A stretch of DNA of 64,000 nucleotides, from NCBI GenBank assembly GCA_030652255.1, contig JAUSAZ010000073.1, positions 1-64,000 of the forward strand, given 5' to 3'. A program made the position numbers and the translations under genes. This document shows positions 35,210-44,325 of the stretch, one piece after another. The notes under the pieces were generated by a model. The model did no database searches, was not told the origin of the DNA, and was given only the letters and a program-made list of their open reading frames with translations. This DNA is from Myxococcales bacterium (lineage in GTDB: Bacteria > Myxococcota_A > Polyangia > Polyangiales > Ga0077539). Within the stretch, counting starts at the first letter, position 1. Each line of letters opens with the position of its first letter.

Positions 35210-37327
35210 ATGAACCGGCCCCTCGTCTCGCTCGCGCGGCAGATCCTCTACGTCGCCGTGTTCGCCTCGGGGCTGCGCCGGGGCACCGGGGCGACCCGCG
35301 CGTCCTATCGTCGGACGGTCTACGCCTGGTCGTCGGACACCGTCGCCCGCCTGCTGCGCGGGTACCACCCCGACCCGGAGGACGACCTCACGACCGCGCA
35401 GCCCATGCTCCGCGCCATCGAGGCGACGGTCGAGCGGATGCAGACCGATCAGGGCGGCGCCAGCCCGAGCGACTGGTACCCGCAGCACCCCGAGGCCCTC
35501 ATGCGCGACGCGCGGTCGTTGCTCTGGGCGGCGCTCGGGACCGACCGCTCGCAGCGATTCCTCTGGGGCATCGAGTGCGTCGCCGTCATGTGCCGCCGCA
35601 TGACCCTCACCCTGGTGGCGGCGCTCGTGGGCGTCGGGCTGGTGTTCGGCTCACCCACCGTGCGCGGCGTGGTGTTCCAGTCGAGCGCCGGGCTCCTGTC
35701 CCTCGTGGTGCTGATGGTGATGCTCTTCATGGGCGCCTGGCTGACCTTCCCTCTCGGGCTCGCCAACTTCTGGAGCCCGCTCTCGCTCCGCCCCGAGCGC
35801 AAGCGCGACGCGTGGCCCGCCACCTTGTCGCACTGGCGGATCGTGGGCGCCTGGGGCCTCATCGGCCTCGCCTTCGTCCTCGTCGTCGGCGGCTTCCTGC
35901 TGATCGCGCCCCGGGAGGCGAGCTTCCGCACGCCCTTCGTCACCACCACGATGCTCGTCGGGGTGCTCACCCTCTGGCACGGCTTCGACATCTGGGACTA
36001 CCTCGACCCGCGCCCGGTGCGCTTCGTCGCCGCGGTGGCGGCCTCGTTCGCGCTCTGGGCCATCCTCGGGTACTCGCCCGACGCGCCGTGGATGGCGTCG
36101 ACGGACACCGCGCCCACGCGCCCCGCGCCCACCGTCGCCGTCGCCTCGCCGTGGGTCGGGGCCGACCGCTGGCCGCCCCCGGGCGACGGTCCCGTGGTGG
36201 TCGTGGCCGCGTCGGGCGGGGGCTCCCGGGCCGCGATGTTCGCCGCGTCCGCGCTCCTCGCGATGCACGACGAGACCCCCGCGGTGGAGTCGTCGGTGCA
36301 GGCGGTGAGCGGCGTGTCGGGCGGCTCCCTCGCCATGGCGGGCTACGTCGCGCTGCGCCTCGGGCGCGTCACCCCCGAGCGCTACCGCGAGGCCATGGAG
36401 GCCGACTACGTGTGGCCGCTGCTCCAGGCGATCGTCACGCTCCACGACCGGGCCGACGCGGTGCAGTCCGACTGGAACGAGCGCCTCCACCTCGGCGGCG
36501 TCACCCTCAGCTCCCTCGCCCGCGCCTGGAACGCCGGCGACACCCGCGCCCCGGTGCCGGTGCTCAACTCCGCGGACGTGCTCGGTCACCCGGTGCTGCT
36601 GAGCGCCTTCGCACCGGCCCTCCTCGACGCCGCCGACCGCAGCCGCTGCCGCGAGAGCACCGGGGTCGACGACCCGTGGATCTGCGACCGCGACGTCGGC
36701 CACACCCTCCAGGAGATCGCGCCCGGGACGGACGTCCCCCTCCTCAGCGCGGCGCGCGCGTCGGCGAACTTCCCCCTCGCCTTCCCGCTGGTGCCCGTGC
36801 GCGCGGCGCAGCCGCTCACGGGGCACGAGCACCTCGGCGACCCGCGCACCACCCGCATCACCGACGGCGGCGTCTTCCTCAACTCCGGCGTGCAGGGGCT
36901 CTACCCCCTCCTGCTGCAGGTGCGCGCCGAGCTCCGCCGCCGCGGCGTGCTGATGATCGTGCTCGACGCCTCCGCGGCCGACGCCTTCACCCGCTACCCC
37001 GGCGAGTGGGAGACGGTGACCGCCCTGCGCGGCGCGGGCGTCGGCCGGGCCCAGATGCTCCACCGGCTCATGCTGACGAGGCTCGCGTCGGAGTACGGCG
37101 CCCGCTTCGGGTGCGTGCTCGTCGACATGCTCCCGGCCGACCTCGCGCGCATCCCGACGTCCTGGTACCTCGACGAGGCCGCGCGCGCGTCGATGCGGCG
37201 GCACTTCACCTCGGCGCGCTGGGCCGCGCAGCGAGGGCACATCACCGAGGCCTTCGCCGCGGTGCGCGCGGGCGGCACCGGAGCGGCCGACGTGGCGTCG
37301 TGCCTCGCGCGCCCGCCGCTGTTCTGA
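35210..37327 (+). CDS. Membrane-anchored patatin-like phospholipase
   Basis: 705 residues. Four or five transmembrane helices lie in residues ~125-305. The C-terminal half is a patatin/acyl-hydrolase domain with all catalytic elements: oxyanion loop ASGGGSRA (~340), nucleophile Ser370 in GVSGGS, and Asp552 in TDGG. The enzyme would hydrolyse acyl esters of phospholipids at the cytoplasmic face. The N-terminal membrane region is an unusual addition compared with soluble patatins and resembles the large eukaryotic-type membrane patatins. It is divergent from the channel-like gene (129 bp gap) and has no adjacent nucleotide-cyclase or defence gene. Confidence 0.8.
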   Translation: MNRPLVSLARQILYVAVFASGLRRGTGATRASYRRTVYAWSSDTVARLLRGYHPDPEDDLTTAQPMLRAIEATVERMQTDQGGASPSDWYPQHPEALMRDARSLLWAALGTDRSQRFLWGIECVAVMCRRMTLTLVAALVGVGLVFGSPTVRGVVFQSSAGLLSLVVLMVMLFMGAWLTFPLGLANFWSPLSLRPERKRDAWPATLSHWRIVGAWGLIGLAFVLVVGGFLLIAPREASFRTPFVTTTMLVGVLTLWHGFDIWDYLDPRPVRFVAAVAASFALWAILGYSPDAPWMASTDTAPTRPAPTVAVASPWVGADRWPPPGDGPVVVVAASGGGSRAAMFAASALLAMHDETPAVESSVQAVSGVSGGSLAMAGYVALRLGRVTPERYREAMEADYVWPLLQAIVTLHDRADAVQSDWNERLHLGGVTLSSLARAWNAGDTRAPVPVLNSADVLGHPVLLSAFAPALLDAADRSRCRESTGVDDPWICDRDVGHTLQEIAPGTDVPLLSAARASANFPLAFPLVPVRAAQPLTGHEHLGDPRTTRITDGGVFLNSGVQGLYPLLLQVRAELRRRGVLMIVLDASAADAFTRYPGEWETVTALRGAGVGRAQMLHRLMLTRLASEYGARFGCVLVDMLPADLARIPTSWYLDEAARASMRRHFTSARWAAQRGHITEAFAAVRAGGTGAADVASCLARPPLF

Positions 37328-37340
37328 CAGCGCGGCGCGC

Positions 37341-37706
37341 TCAGACGTGCTGGAGCGCCTCGAACTTCAGGTACGCGACGTAGTAGGCCAGCGTGAGCGC
37401 CGCGAGGGTACCGAAGAGCACGGCGTAGTAGCGCGTCACGGGGCGGTCGCTGCGCGAGAGGCTGACCGCGGAGGTGACGCCGCCGAAGAGCAGCCCGAAG
37501 AGGCCACCGACGAGGACGTAGATCACCCCCGCGTAGGACAGCGACGGCAGGATCTTCATGGCCAGCAGGAAGAACGGGAGGCAGATGCCGAAGAACAGCG
37601 CGCTGAGCGCCGCCATGCACAGCACGAGCAGCGCGCGGCGGATGGTCGGCCAGCGCCCGACGCGGCGCCGAGTGCCGGGTGGCTCCGCGTGCATGGGCGA
37701 GCTCAT
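37341..37706 (-). CDS. Small three-helix membrane protein, unknown function
   Basis: 121 residues. A basic N-terminus ([16 protein letters not shown]) is followed by three predicted membrane helices (about 27-50, 55-76 and 88-112) and a short tail. No motif is recognised. The start at 37706 was taken because upstream residues of the open frame look non-coding. It faces the patatin gene tail to tail (13 bp) and is divergent from the nitrate-reductase-type operon. Confidence 0.55.
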   Translation of the reverse strand: MSSPMHAEPPGTRRRVGRWPTIRRALLVLCMAALSALFFGICLPFFLLAMKILPSLSYAGVIYVLVGGLFGLLFGGVTSAVSLSRSDRPVTRYYAVLFGTLAALTLAYYVAYLKFEALQHV

Positions 37707-37795
37707 GGGATGCTCTATCACGGGCACCGGGCCGCAAGAGTGCTGACGGGTTGGTGAGCGACCCTCTTCCCCGGCGCTGGAGTCTCGAGGAGCGC

Positions 37796-38935
37796 ATGCG
37801 ACCCGCGCCCCAGATCGGCGCAAGGGGGCTTTCGCAAGTGCCGTTCATGCCCCAGTGTCCCCGCACCATGGCCGAGCTGGCGCGACGGGACCCACGACTC
37901 AAGGCCTTCGGGTGGGCCACGGCCTTCACCGCGGCGCTCGCGGCGCTCATCGTGCTCGGGTCGCGCAACCTCGCGCACTTCGACGCCGCGCTGGTGGGCT
38001 ACACCTTCGCGACCCTCTTCGCGACCTTCGGCATCACCTGGCGCTACACGATGTGGCTCCAGCGGCCGCCCACCCAGATGTACTGGCGCCGCGGCTGGGA
38101 GGTCTTCTTCACGCCGCGCTTCCTCGCGGGCAACCTCGCGCAGCTCGGGCGCCGCGCGGTGCTGGAGTTCGCCGCCAACCGCTTCATCTTCCGGCGCAGC
38201 ACGCTCCGGGGCATGGCCCACTGGGCCATCATGTGGGGCTGCCTCCTGGCCGCCGCGATCACCTTCCCGCTCGTCTGGGGCTGGATCCATTTCGAGACCG
38301 TCCCGGGCCAGCTCGACACCTACCGCACCTTCGTCTTCGGCGTCGCCACGGGGGAGTTTCCGGTGCGCTCGCTCGTGGCCTTCGTGCTCTTCCACGGGCT
38401 CGTCTGGTCGTCGATCCTCGTCATCGCCGGGGTGATGCTCGCCTTCCGCCGGCGCATGACCGACCACGGCGCCGCCGCGGTGCAGCAGTTCGGCGAGGAC
38501 ATCCTCCCCCTGGTGCTGCTCCTCGCCATCAGCGTGACGGGGCTGATGCTCACCGTGAGCTACACCTGGATGCGCGGCTACGCGTACTCCTTCCTCGCCA
38601 TCCTCCACGCGGCGACGGTGATCTTCACGCTGCTCTGGCTGCCCTTCGGCAAGCTCTTCCACGTCTTCCAGCGCCCCGCGCAGCTGGGCGTCAGCTTCTA
38701 CAAGGACGCCGGCGAGCGCGGCGAGCAGGCCCGCTGCCTGCGGTGCAAGCAGGAGTACGCCGCCGCCGCGATGGTGCGCGACCTCGTCACCGTCGAGCGC
38801 GAGCTCGGGTTCCGCTACGAGCTCACGGCCCGCGGCCCCGGGCAGCACTACCAGCAGGTCTGCCCGAAGTGCCGCCGCGCCCTCTTCGGCCTCGCGCAGG
38901 GCGCCCTCTGGGCCGCACCCGAAGCGAACCCCTAG
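37796..38935 (+). CDS. Cytochrome-b-like (NarI/HdrE-type) membrane subunit
   Basis: About 379 residues. Six or so membrane helices, several with His on hydrophobic faces ([29 protein letters not shown]), which fits di-heme quinol-binding gamma subunits of respiratory oxidoreductases. The cytosolic C-terminus has two CxxC pairs (CLRCK and CPKCRR, around 315 and 362), possibly a zinc or Fe-S site. It probably passes electrons between quinol and the molybdoenzyme encoded next. Start: ATG at 37796 has GAGG five bases upstream; an ATG at 37868 is also possible. The gene is often mislabelled as a transporter in such clusters. Confidence 0.7.
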   Translation: MRPAPQIGARGLSQVPFMPQCPRTMAELARRDPRLKAFGWATAFTAALAALIVLGSRNLAHFDAALVGYTFATLFATFGITWRYTMWLQRPPTQMYWRRGWEVFFTPRFLAGNLAQLGRRAVLEFAANRFIFRRSTLRGMAHWAIMWGCLLAAAITFPLVWGWIHFETVPGQLDTYRTFVFGVATGEFPVRSLVAFVLFHGLVWSSILVIAGVMLAFRRRMTDHGAAAVQQFGEDILPLVLLLAISVTGLMLTVSYTWMRGYAYSFLAILHAATVIFTLLWLPFGKLFHVFQRPAQLGVSFYKDAGERGEQARCLRCKQEYAAAAMVRDLVTVERELGFRYELTARGPGQHYQQVCPKCRRALFGLAQGALWAAPEANP

Positions 38936-38943
38936 GACACCCC

Positions 38944-41211
38944 ATGGCCACCATTCCCGTCGATGACCTCGAGATCACCCGCGCCTTCGGCCCGCACCTG
39001 TCGGCGTCCATCCGCGGCCCCGCGAGCGGCGAGCCCGACAAGCTGGTGAAGACCCACTGCTGCTTCTGCGGGCAGCAGTGCGGCATCCAGCTGAAGGTGC
39101 GCAATAACGAGGTCATCGGCTTCGAGCCCTGGGAGGAGTTCCCCTTCAACCGCGGGATGCTCTGCCCCAAAGGGGTGAAGCGTTACCTCCAGGGCTCGCA
39201 CCCCGACCGTCTCTTGACGGCAGTCCGGCGCGACCCGGCGGCACCCGGCGGCTTCCGGGCGATGCCCTACGCCGAGGCCATCGCGCTCGCCGCGCGCGAG
39301 ATCGCTCGGCTCCAGAAGGAGCACGGCCCGGGCGCCGTGGGCGTGCTCGGCGGCGCGAGCCTCACCACCGAGAAGACCTACCTGCTCGGCAAGTTCGCGC
39401 GCGTGTGCCTGAAGACCCCGTACATCGACTACAACGGGCGGCTCTGCATGGTGAGCGCGGGGGCCGCCAACAAGAAGGCCTTCGGCATCGACCGCACCAC
39501 CAACCCGTGGTCGGACATGGTCGGCACCGAGGTGATCTGGGTCGCCGGGTCGAACGTGGCCGAGTGCTCGCCCATCACCACCAACTACATCTGGCAGGCG
39601 CGCGAGATGGGCGCGAAGGTCATCGTGCAGGACCCGCGCATCACCCCCGTGGCGCGCACCTGCGACCTGTACCTGCCGGTGAAGCCCGGGCGCGACGCGG
39701 CCCTCTTCGCGGGCGTGCTCCAGATCATGATCGAGAAGGGGTGGGTCGACCGGGACTTCATCGACGCGCACACCGTCGGCTTCGACAAGGTGGAGGAGTA
39801 CTGCGCGCAGTGGACGCCCGCGCGCACCGCGGAGGTCACGGGCGTGCCCGAGCGCTCGCTCCGCGCGGCGGCGGAGATGTGGGGCACGGCGAAGTCGAGC
39901 TTCCTCTTCCACGCGCGCGGCATCGAGCACCACTCCAACGGGGTGCAGAACTCCCTCGGCACCATCAACCTGGTGCTGGCCTCCGGGCGCATCGGCAAGC
40001 CCAAGTGCGGCTACGGCACCATCGTGGGCCAGGCCAACGGCCAGGGCGGACGCGAGCACGGGCAGAAGTGCGACCAGCTCCCGGGCTGGCGAGACATCTC
40101 CAACCCCGAGCACCGGAAGTACATCGCGTCGGTGTGGGGCGTGGAGGAGGCGTCCATCCCGGGGCCCGGCGTGGACGCGTACGAGATGTTTCGCAAGATC
40201 GACGCGGGCGAGATCAAGGGGCTCATCTCCATCTGCTTCAACCCGAAGATCTCGCTGCCGGACAACGAGTTCATCGCGCGGGCGCTGGAGAAGCTCGAGT
40301 TCTACGTGGCGATCGACTTCTTCCTCAACGACTCGGCCCGGCACGCCGACCTCATCCTGCCGGGGAGTTTGCAGGAGGAAGACGAGGGCACCGTCACGCA
40401 GGTCGAGGGGCGGGTCATCAAGATCAACGAGGCCGTGCAGTGCCCCGGCGAGGCGAAGCGCGACTGGGTGATCATCCAGGACCTCGCGGCGGCGCTCGGG
40501 CGACCGCACGGCTTCACCTTCGGCAGCGCGAGGGAGATCTTCGAGGAGCTTCGGGTGGCCAGCAAGGGCGGCGTCGCCGACTACTCGGGCATCACCTACG
40601 AGAAGATCGAACAGCAGATGGGGGTCTTCTGGCCCTGCTACAGCCACGACCCGGAGACCGGCGCGCCGACGCCCGACCACCCGGGCACCCCGCGGCTCTT
40701 CGAGCCGGGGAGCTACAATCCCGTCGCGAAGGGAGCGGGGCCCTTCTACTTCCCCGACGGGCGCGCGCGCTTCAACGTGGCGGACTACCGCGCCCCGGTC
40801 GACGACGCCTCGGAGGACTACCCCCTCTTCCTGACGACGGGGCGCGTGGTGAGCCAGTTCCTGTCGGGGACGCAGACCCGGCGCATCGGCCCGCTGGTGA
40901 AGCAGTACCCCGAGCCCCGCATCGAGATGCACCCGCGCCTCGCCGAGAAGCTCGGCATCGCCGACAAAGAGTGGGCCACCTGCGAGACCCGCCGCGGGGA
41001 GATCACCCTGCGCGCGATGGTGGTGACCACCATCCGCCCCGACACGGTCTTCGTCCCCTACCACTGGCCCGGCGACAAGAGCGCCAACCGGCTCACCGTC
41101 GCCGCGCAGGACCCCATCAGCAAGATCCCCCAGTACAAGGTCTGCGGCTGCCGCGTGCGCAAGGCCGCGGGCCCTCCCCCCTACGCCGCCACCCACGAAG
41201 CCCAGCAGTGA
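38944..41211 (+). CDS. Molybdopterin oxidoreductase, NapA/NasA nitrate-reductase-like
   Basis: 755 residues. N-terminal [4Fe-4S] ligands Cys39, Cys42, Cys46 and Cys74 (CCFCGQQC ... MLCPKG), then the bis-MGD domains. The Mo-ligand position is Cys168 in [10 protein letters not shown], matching the cysteine of periplasmic and assimilatory nitrate reductases (formate dehydrogenases have Sec/Cys in a different context). No Tat signal precedes the iron-sulfur motif, so the enzyme is predicted to be cytoplasmic. It should reduce nitrate, or another oxyanion of similar chemistry. It begins 8 bp after the cytochrome-b-like gene, and ends 13 bp before the ferredoxin gene. Confidence 0.85.
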   Translation: MATIPVDDLEITRAFGPHLSASIRGPASGEPDKLVKTHCCFCGQQCGIQLKVRNNEVIGFEPWEEFPFNRGMLCPKGVKRYLQGSHPDRLLTAVRRDPAAPGGFRAMPYAEAIALAAREIARLQKEHGPGAVGVLGGASLTTEKTYLLGKFARVCLKTPYIDYNGRLCMVSAGAANKKAFGIDRTTNPWSDMVGTEVIWVAGSNVAECSPITTNYIWQAREMGAKVIVQDPRITPVARTCDLYLPVKPGRDAALFAGVLQIMIEKGWVDRDFIDAHTVGFDKVEEYCAQWTPARTAEVTGVPERSLRAAAEMWGTAKSSFLFHARGIEHHSNGVQNSLGTINLVLASGRIGKPKCGYGTIVGQANGQGGREHGQKCDQLPGWRDISNPEHRKYIASVWGVEEASIPGPGVDAYEMFRKIDAGEIKGLISICFNPKISLPDNEFIARALEKLEFYVAIDFFLNDSARHADLILPGSLQEEDEGTVTQVEGRVIKINEAVQCPGEAKRDWVIIQDLAAALGRPHGFTFGSAREIFEELRVASKGGVADYSGITYEKIEQQMGVFWPCYSHDPETGAPTPDHPGTPRLFEPGSYNPVAKGAGPFYFPDGRARFNVADYRAPVDDASEDYPLFLTTGRVVSQFLSGTQTRRIGPLVKQYPEPRIEMHPRLAEKLGIADKEWATCETRRGEITLRAMVVTTIRPDTVFVPYHWPGDKSANRLTVAAQDPISKIPQYKVCGCRVRKAAGPPPYAATHEAQQ

Positions 41212-41224
41212 CCGGAGACCCGCG

Positions 41225-41884
41225 ATGCCCGTTCCTGCACACCTAGAGTTCTTCATCGACCCCAGCCGCTGCATCGGCTGCCAGGCCTGCGTCCAGGCGT
41301 GCAGCGAGTGCGACACCCACCGGGGCGAGTCCATGATCCACCTGGAGTACGTCGACCGATCGAGCTCGGTGCAGACCGTGCCCGTGGTCTGCATGCACTG
41401 CGAGCAGCCCACCTGCGCGGAGGTGTGCCCCGCCGACGCCATCAAGCGCACCGCCGACGGCGTGGTGCAGAGCGCGCGCAAGCCGCGGTGCATCGCGTGC
41501 GGCAACTGCGTCGTGGCGTGCCCCTTCGGGGTGCCCGAGCTCTACCTCGACCAGCAGATCATGATGAAATGCGACATGTGCTACGACCGCTCCTCGGCGG
41601 GGAAGCGGCCCATGTGCACGACGGTGTGCCCCAGCCAGGCGCTCTTCTTCGGCACGCGCGAGCAGATCCTGGCGCTGCGGCCGCAGTCGACGCCGGTCAA
41701 CCGCTTCCGCTTCGGCGACCAGACCATCACCACGCGGGTGAGCATGATGGCCCCGAAGGGCGTCGCGCGCGACGTGATCGTGGACGTGGTGGCGGCCATG
41801 GACGAGCGGGCCCGCGGGCGCACGGTGCGCCTCCCGGTGCTGGGCGCCGACGCCGCCGACCCCTTCGCCGACGTGGAGGTGTGA
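41225..41884 (+). CDS. Four-cluster ferredoxin-type electron-transfer subunit (NrfC/DmsB-like)
   Basis: 219 residues with four CxxCxxCxxxC-type groups: [11 protein letters not shown], a [13 protein letters not shown] group, [11 protein letters not shown], and CDMCYDRSS...CTTVC. These bind four [4Fe-4S] clusters and make it the beta subunit of a CISM oxidoreductase. It would wire the molybdoenzyme to the membrane subunit or Rieske protein. The C-terminal ~50 residues are an unpaired extension. No signal peptide, so it is cytoplasmic like the catalytic subunit. Confidence 0.9.
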   Translation: MPVPAHLEFFIDPSRCIGCQACVQACSECDTHRGESMIHLEYVDRSSSVQTVPVVCMHCEQPTCAEVCPADAIKRTADGVVQSARKPRCIACGNCVVACPFGVPELYLDQQIMMKCDMCYDRSSAGKRPMCTTVCPSQALFFGTREQILALRPQSTPVNRFRFGDQTITTRVSMMAPKGVARDVIVDVVAAMDERARGRTVRLPVLGADAADPFADVEV

Positions 41885-41887
41885 GCC

Positions 41888-42541
41888 GTGCCTGACGACC
41901 CGCAGCGCCGCTTCGAGCAGGACCGCGCGCTCGATGCCCGCCTCGACGCGCCCGGCCGCGAGGGGCTCACCGGCACCGCGCGCTCGGACGTGTACGCCCC
42001 GACGCGCGACCCCGACGACGTCACCGTCGCCCCCGACGGCCGGCCGATGGGCGAGCAGCCGCAGTGGCGCCAGGACTTCCCCATCGACTGGCCGCAGGAC
42101 CAGTACGTGGCGCGGCGCGACCTCGCGAAGTTCCTGGTGCTCACCAGCGGGGCCTTCGTGGCGGGGCAGGCGTGGATCGCCGCGCAGCACCTCGTGCGCG
42201 CCCGCCGCGCGCCGCCTCGGGTGAGGGTCGCCTCGCTCGCCGAGGTGCCGGTGGGGACGGCGAAGATGTTCCGCTACCCGGGCGACCACGACGCGTGCCT
42301 GCTGCTGCGCCCCGACGCCGACACCCTGGTGGCCTTCAGCCAGGCGTGCACGCACCTGTCCTGCGCGGTGGTGCCCGACTTCGCTGGCGGCACCCTGGTG
42401 TGCCCCTGCCACCACGGGTACTTCGAGCTGCGCACGGGCCGCAACATCGCCGGGCCGCCGCCCCGCCCCCTGCCGAGGGTGGAGCTCGAGCTCGTGGGCG
42501 ACGAGGTGTACGCCGTGGGCGTCACCGCGAGGACGGTGTGA
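41888..42541 (+). CDS. Rieske iron-sulfur protein with Tat-like anchor
   Basis: 217 residues from a GTG at 41888. A hydrophilic Asp/Arg-rich N-terminus of ~75 residues precedes a Tat-like signal anchor (ARRDLAKF, then a hydrophobic stretch to residue ~100). The Rieske site is complete: Cys154/His156 and Cys172/His175 ligate the [2Fe-2S] cluster, and Cys159 with Cys174 can form the disulfide of high-potential Rieske proteins. The domain would face the periplasm, opposite the apparent location of the molybdoenzyme. It follows the ferredoxin gene by 3 bp. Confidence 0.9.
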   Translation: MPDDPQRRFEQDRALDARLDAPGREGLTGTARSDVYAPTRDPDDVTVAPDGRPMGEQPQWRQDFPIDWPQDQYVARRDLAKFLVLTSGAFVAGQAWIAAQHLVRARRAPPRVRVASLAEVPVGTAKMFRYPGDHDACLLLRPDADTLVAFSQACTHLSCAVVPDFAGGTLVCPCHHGYFELRTGRNIAGPPPRPLPRVELELVGDEVYAVGVTARTV

Positions 42542-42542
42542 C

Positions 42543-42767
42543 ATGGCACTGAAGCGGCACCTCACCCGGGCCCAGCGCACCACCATCGTGTACGGGGTGC
42601 TCTGCTTCGTGCTGATGCTCGTGGTGCTGCAGCTCTGGCTGCTCACGGCCACGATGAACGCCTTCCTCGGCGGCGACGCCGACGTGGTGTGGCCCTCGCT
42701 GGCCGCGAGCCTCGCGTGCCTGCTGCTCAACCTCGGGCTGCTGCGCTACCTCTACGCCCAGGCATGA
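42543..42767 (+). CDS. Small two-helix membrane protein of the nitrate-reductase-type operon
   Basis: 74 residues: a basic start (MALKRHLTRAQRT) and two hydrophobic helices (about 14-37 and 49-69). No metal ligands. Its conserved place between the Rieske and channel genes suggests a small assembly or anchoring subunit; I cannot name a family with confidence. It starts 1 bp after the Rieske stop and overlaps the next start as ATGA. Confidence 0.7.
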   Translation: MALKRHLTRAQRTTIVYGVLCFVLMLVVLQLWLLTATMNAFLGGDADVVWPSLAASLACLLLNLGLLRYLYAQA

Positions 42768-43804
42768 CGACCCCCGCGGCGCCCGCCGGCTCGCTCGCGG
42801 CCATGCACCCGGCGCAGTTCGCGCTCGTGATGGCGACGGGCATCGTCTCCATCGCGTCGCACCTCGTCGGCTACCCCTCCCTGGCCCTCGCCCTCTTCGG
42901 GCTCAACCTCGTCTTCTACCCGGCGGTGTGGGCGCTCACCCTCGCGCGCGTCGCCCTGCACCGCGACCGCGTGGTGGCCGACCTGCTGCACCACGGCCGC
43001 TCGGTGGGCTTCTTCACCGCCGTCGCGGCCACCTGCGTGCTGGGCTCGCAGTGCCTCCTCGTGGGCGACGCCCCGCGCGCGGCCGCGGCGCTCTGGGTCT
43101 TCGGCATCGTGCTCTGGGCGGCGCTCACCTACGGGGTCTTCGCGCTGCTCACGGTGAAGACCGAGAAGCCCTCGCTCGCCGAGGGCATCAACGGGGGCTG
43201 GCTGGTCTCCGTGGTCGCGGCGCAGTCGGTGGCCGCGCTCGGCGCGCAGCTCGCGCCCGGCTTCGCGTCGCACCGGGCCGAGGCGCTCTTCTTCTGCCTC
43301 GCGATGTGGCTCGGCGGCGCGATGCTCTACCTCTGGATCATCGCGCTCATCTTCTACCGCTACACCTTCTTCACCCTCGCCCCCTCCGACCTCGCGCCGC
43401 CCTACTGGATCAACATGGGCGCCGCGGCGATCACCACCCTCGCGGGCACCTCCCTGGTCGCGGCGGCGCCGCACTCGCCGGTGCTCGTCGAGGTGCTGCC
43501 CTTCGTGCGCGGCTTCACGCTCCTGTGGTGGTCGACGGCCACGTGGTGGATCCCGATGCTGCTCGTGCTGGGCGCGTGGCGGCACCTCTACCGCCGCTTC
43601 CCGCTGCGCTACGACGCCCTCTACTGGGGCGCCGTCTTCCCGCTCGGGATGTACACCGCCGCCACGGCCCGGCTCTCCCGCGCCGTCGACGCGCCCTTCC
43701 TCTTCGCCATCCCGCGGGTGTTCGTGTTCGTCGCCCTCGCGGCCTGGGGCCTCGCGCTGGTGGGCATGCTGGCGGGCCTGCCCAAGGCGTGGCGCTCCCG
43801 GTGA
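42764..43804 (+). CDS. TDT-family (TehA/SLAC1-like) anion channel/transporter
   Basis: 346 residues with about ten membrane helices. The opening HPAQFALVMATGIVSIASHLVGYP and later conserved pattern (ALTYGVFALLTVKTEKPSLAEGINGGWL) are typical of the TehA/SLAC1 tellurite-resistance/dicarboxylate transporter family, whose plant members conduct nitrate and chloride. In this operon the simplest inference is movement of nitrate, nitrite or a related anion. It is coupled at both ends, overlapping the preceding stop (ATGA) and the following hemerythrin start (GTGA). Confidence 0.8.
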   Translation: MTTPAAPAGSLAAMHPAQFALVMATGIVSIASHLVGYPSLALALFGLNLVFYPAVWALTLARVALHRDRVVADLLHHGRSVGFFTAVAATCVLGSQCLLVGDAPRAAAALWVFGIVLWAALTYGVFALLTVKTEKPSLAEGINGGWLVSVVAAQSVAALGAQLAPGFASHRAEALFFCLAMWLGGAMLYLWIIALIFYRYTFFTLAPSDLAPPYWINMGAAAITTLAGTSLVAAAPHSPVLVEVLPFVRGFTLLWWSTATWWIPMLLVLGAWRHLYRRFPLRYDALYWGAVFPLGMYTAATARLSRAVDAPFLFAIPRVFVFVALAAWGLALVGMLAGLPKAWRSR

Positions 43805-44232
43805 AGCGCGACCCGCGGCTCCAGCGCCTCTCCTCGGATCACCACGCGGCCCTCGTCGTCGCCCGCGCGCTCTCCCGCCGCGCCGAGGAGGGCACCCTCG
43901 ACGCCGCGCTCGTCGCCGACCTGCGCGGGCGCTTCGATCGCGAGCTCGACCCCCACTTCCGCATCGAGGAGGAGGTGCTGCTCCCCCCGCTGCGCGCGAT
44001 CGGCGACGCCGAGCTCGCGGCGCGCATCGCGTCCGACCACGCCGCACTCCGGGCGCACCTGCTCGCCGCCGAGCAGGGCGACCACGGCCGGCTCGCGGAC
44101 TTCGCCCGGCTCCTCGTCGAGCACGTCCGCTTCGAGGAGCGCACGCTCTTCCCCCGCTGCGAGGAGGCGATCCCCGCCGCGCTCGACGCCGCGGCCCTGT
44201 CACTGTCCGCGGACGACCGACAACGAAGCTGA
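43801..44232 (+). CDS. Hemerythrin-like (HHE) di-iron protein
   Basis: 143 residues from a GTG overlapping the channel gene stop. A four-helix HHE-type domain: His14-His15 in SSDHHAAL, a DPHFRIEEEVLLPP motif (His and Glu ligands), DHAALRAHL, and EHVRFEERTLFP. Members bind non-heme di-iron and sense or bind O2 and NO. At the end of a nitrate-reductase-type operon, NO or O2 sensing or scavenging is a plausible role (inference). Confidence 0.85.
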   Translation: MKRDPRLQRLSSDHHAALVVARALSRRAEEGTLDAALVADLRGRFDRELDPHFRIEEEVLLPPLRAIGDAELAARIASDHAALRAHLLAAEQGDHGRLADFARLLVEHVRFEERTLFPRCEEAIPAALDAAALSLSADDRQRS

Positions 44233-44312
44233 GGGGGCACGGGCGCCGTCGGCGGGCCTTGACCCGAGCGCGCCCCGTCCGAATCTTCACCCGCCATGAC
44301 GCGCTCCACCGC

Positions 44313-44318
44313 AGGAGG
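44313..44318 (+). promoter_or_regulatory. Strong ribosome binding site (AGGAGG) setting the 44326 start
   Basis: A perfect AGGAGG ends seven bases before the ATG at 44326, ruling against the ATG at 44296 as the start of the serine hydrolase gene. Confidence 0.8.
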
Positions 44319-44325
44319 CACCTCG

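Noticed and set aside
35210-37327. CBASS-type patatin effector
   Set aside because: No nucleotide cyclase, HORMA or other defence gene nearby, and the protein has a large membrane region unlike CapV.
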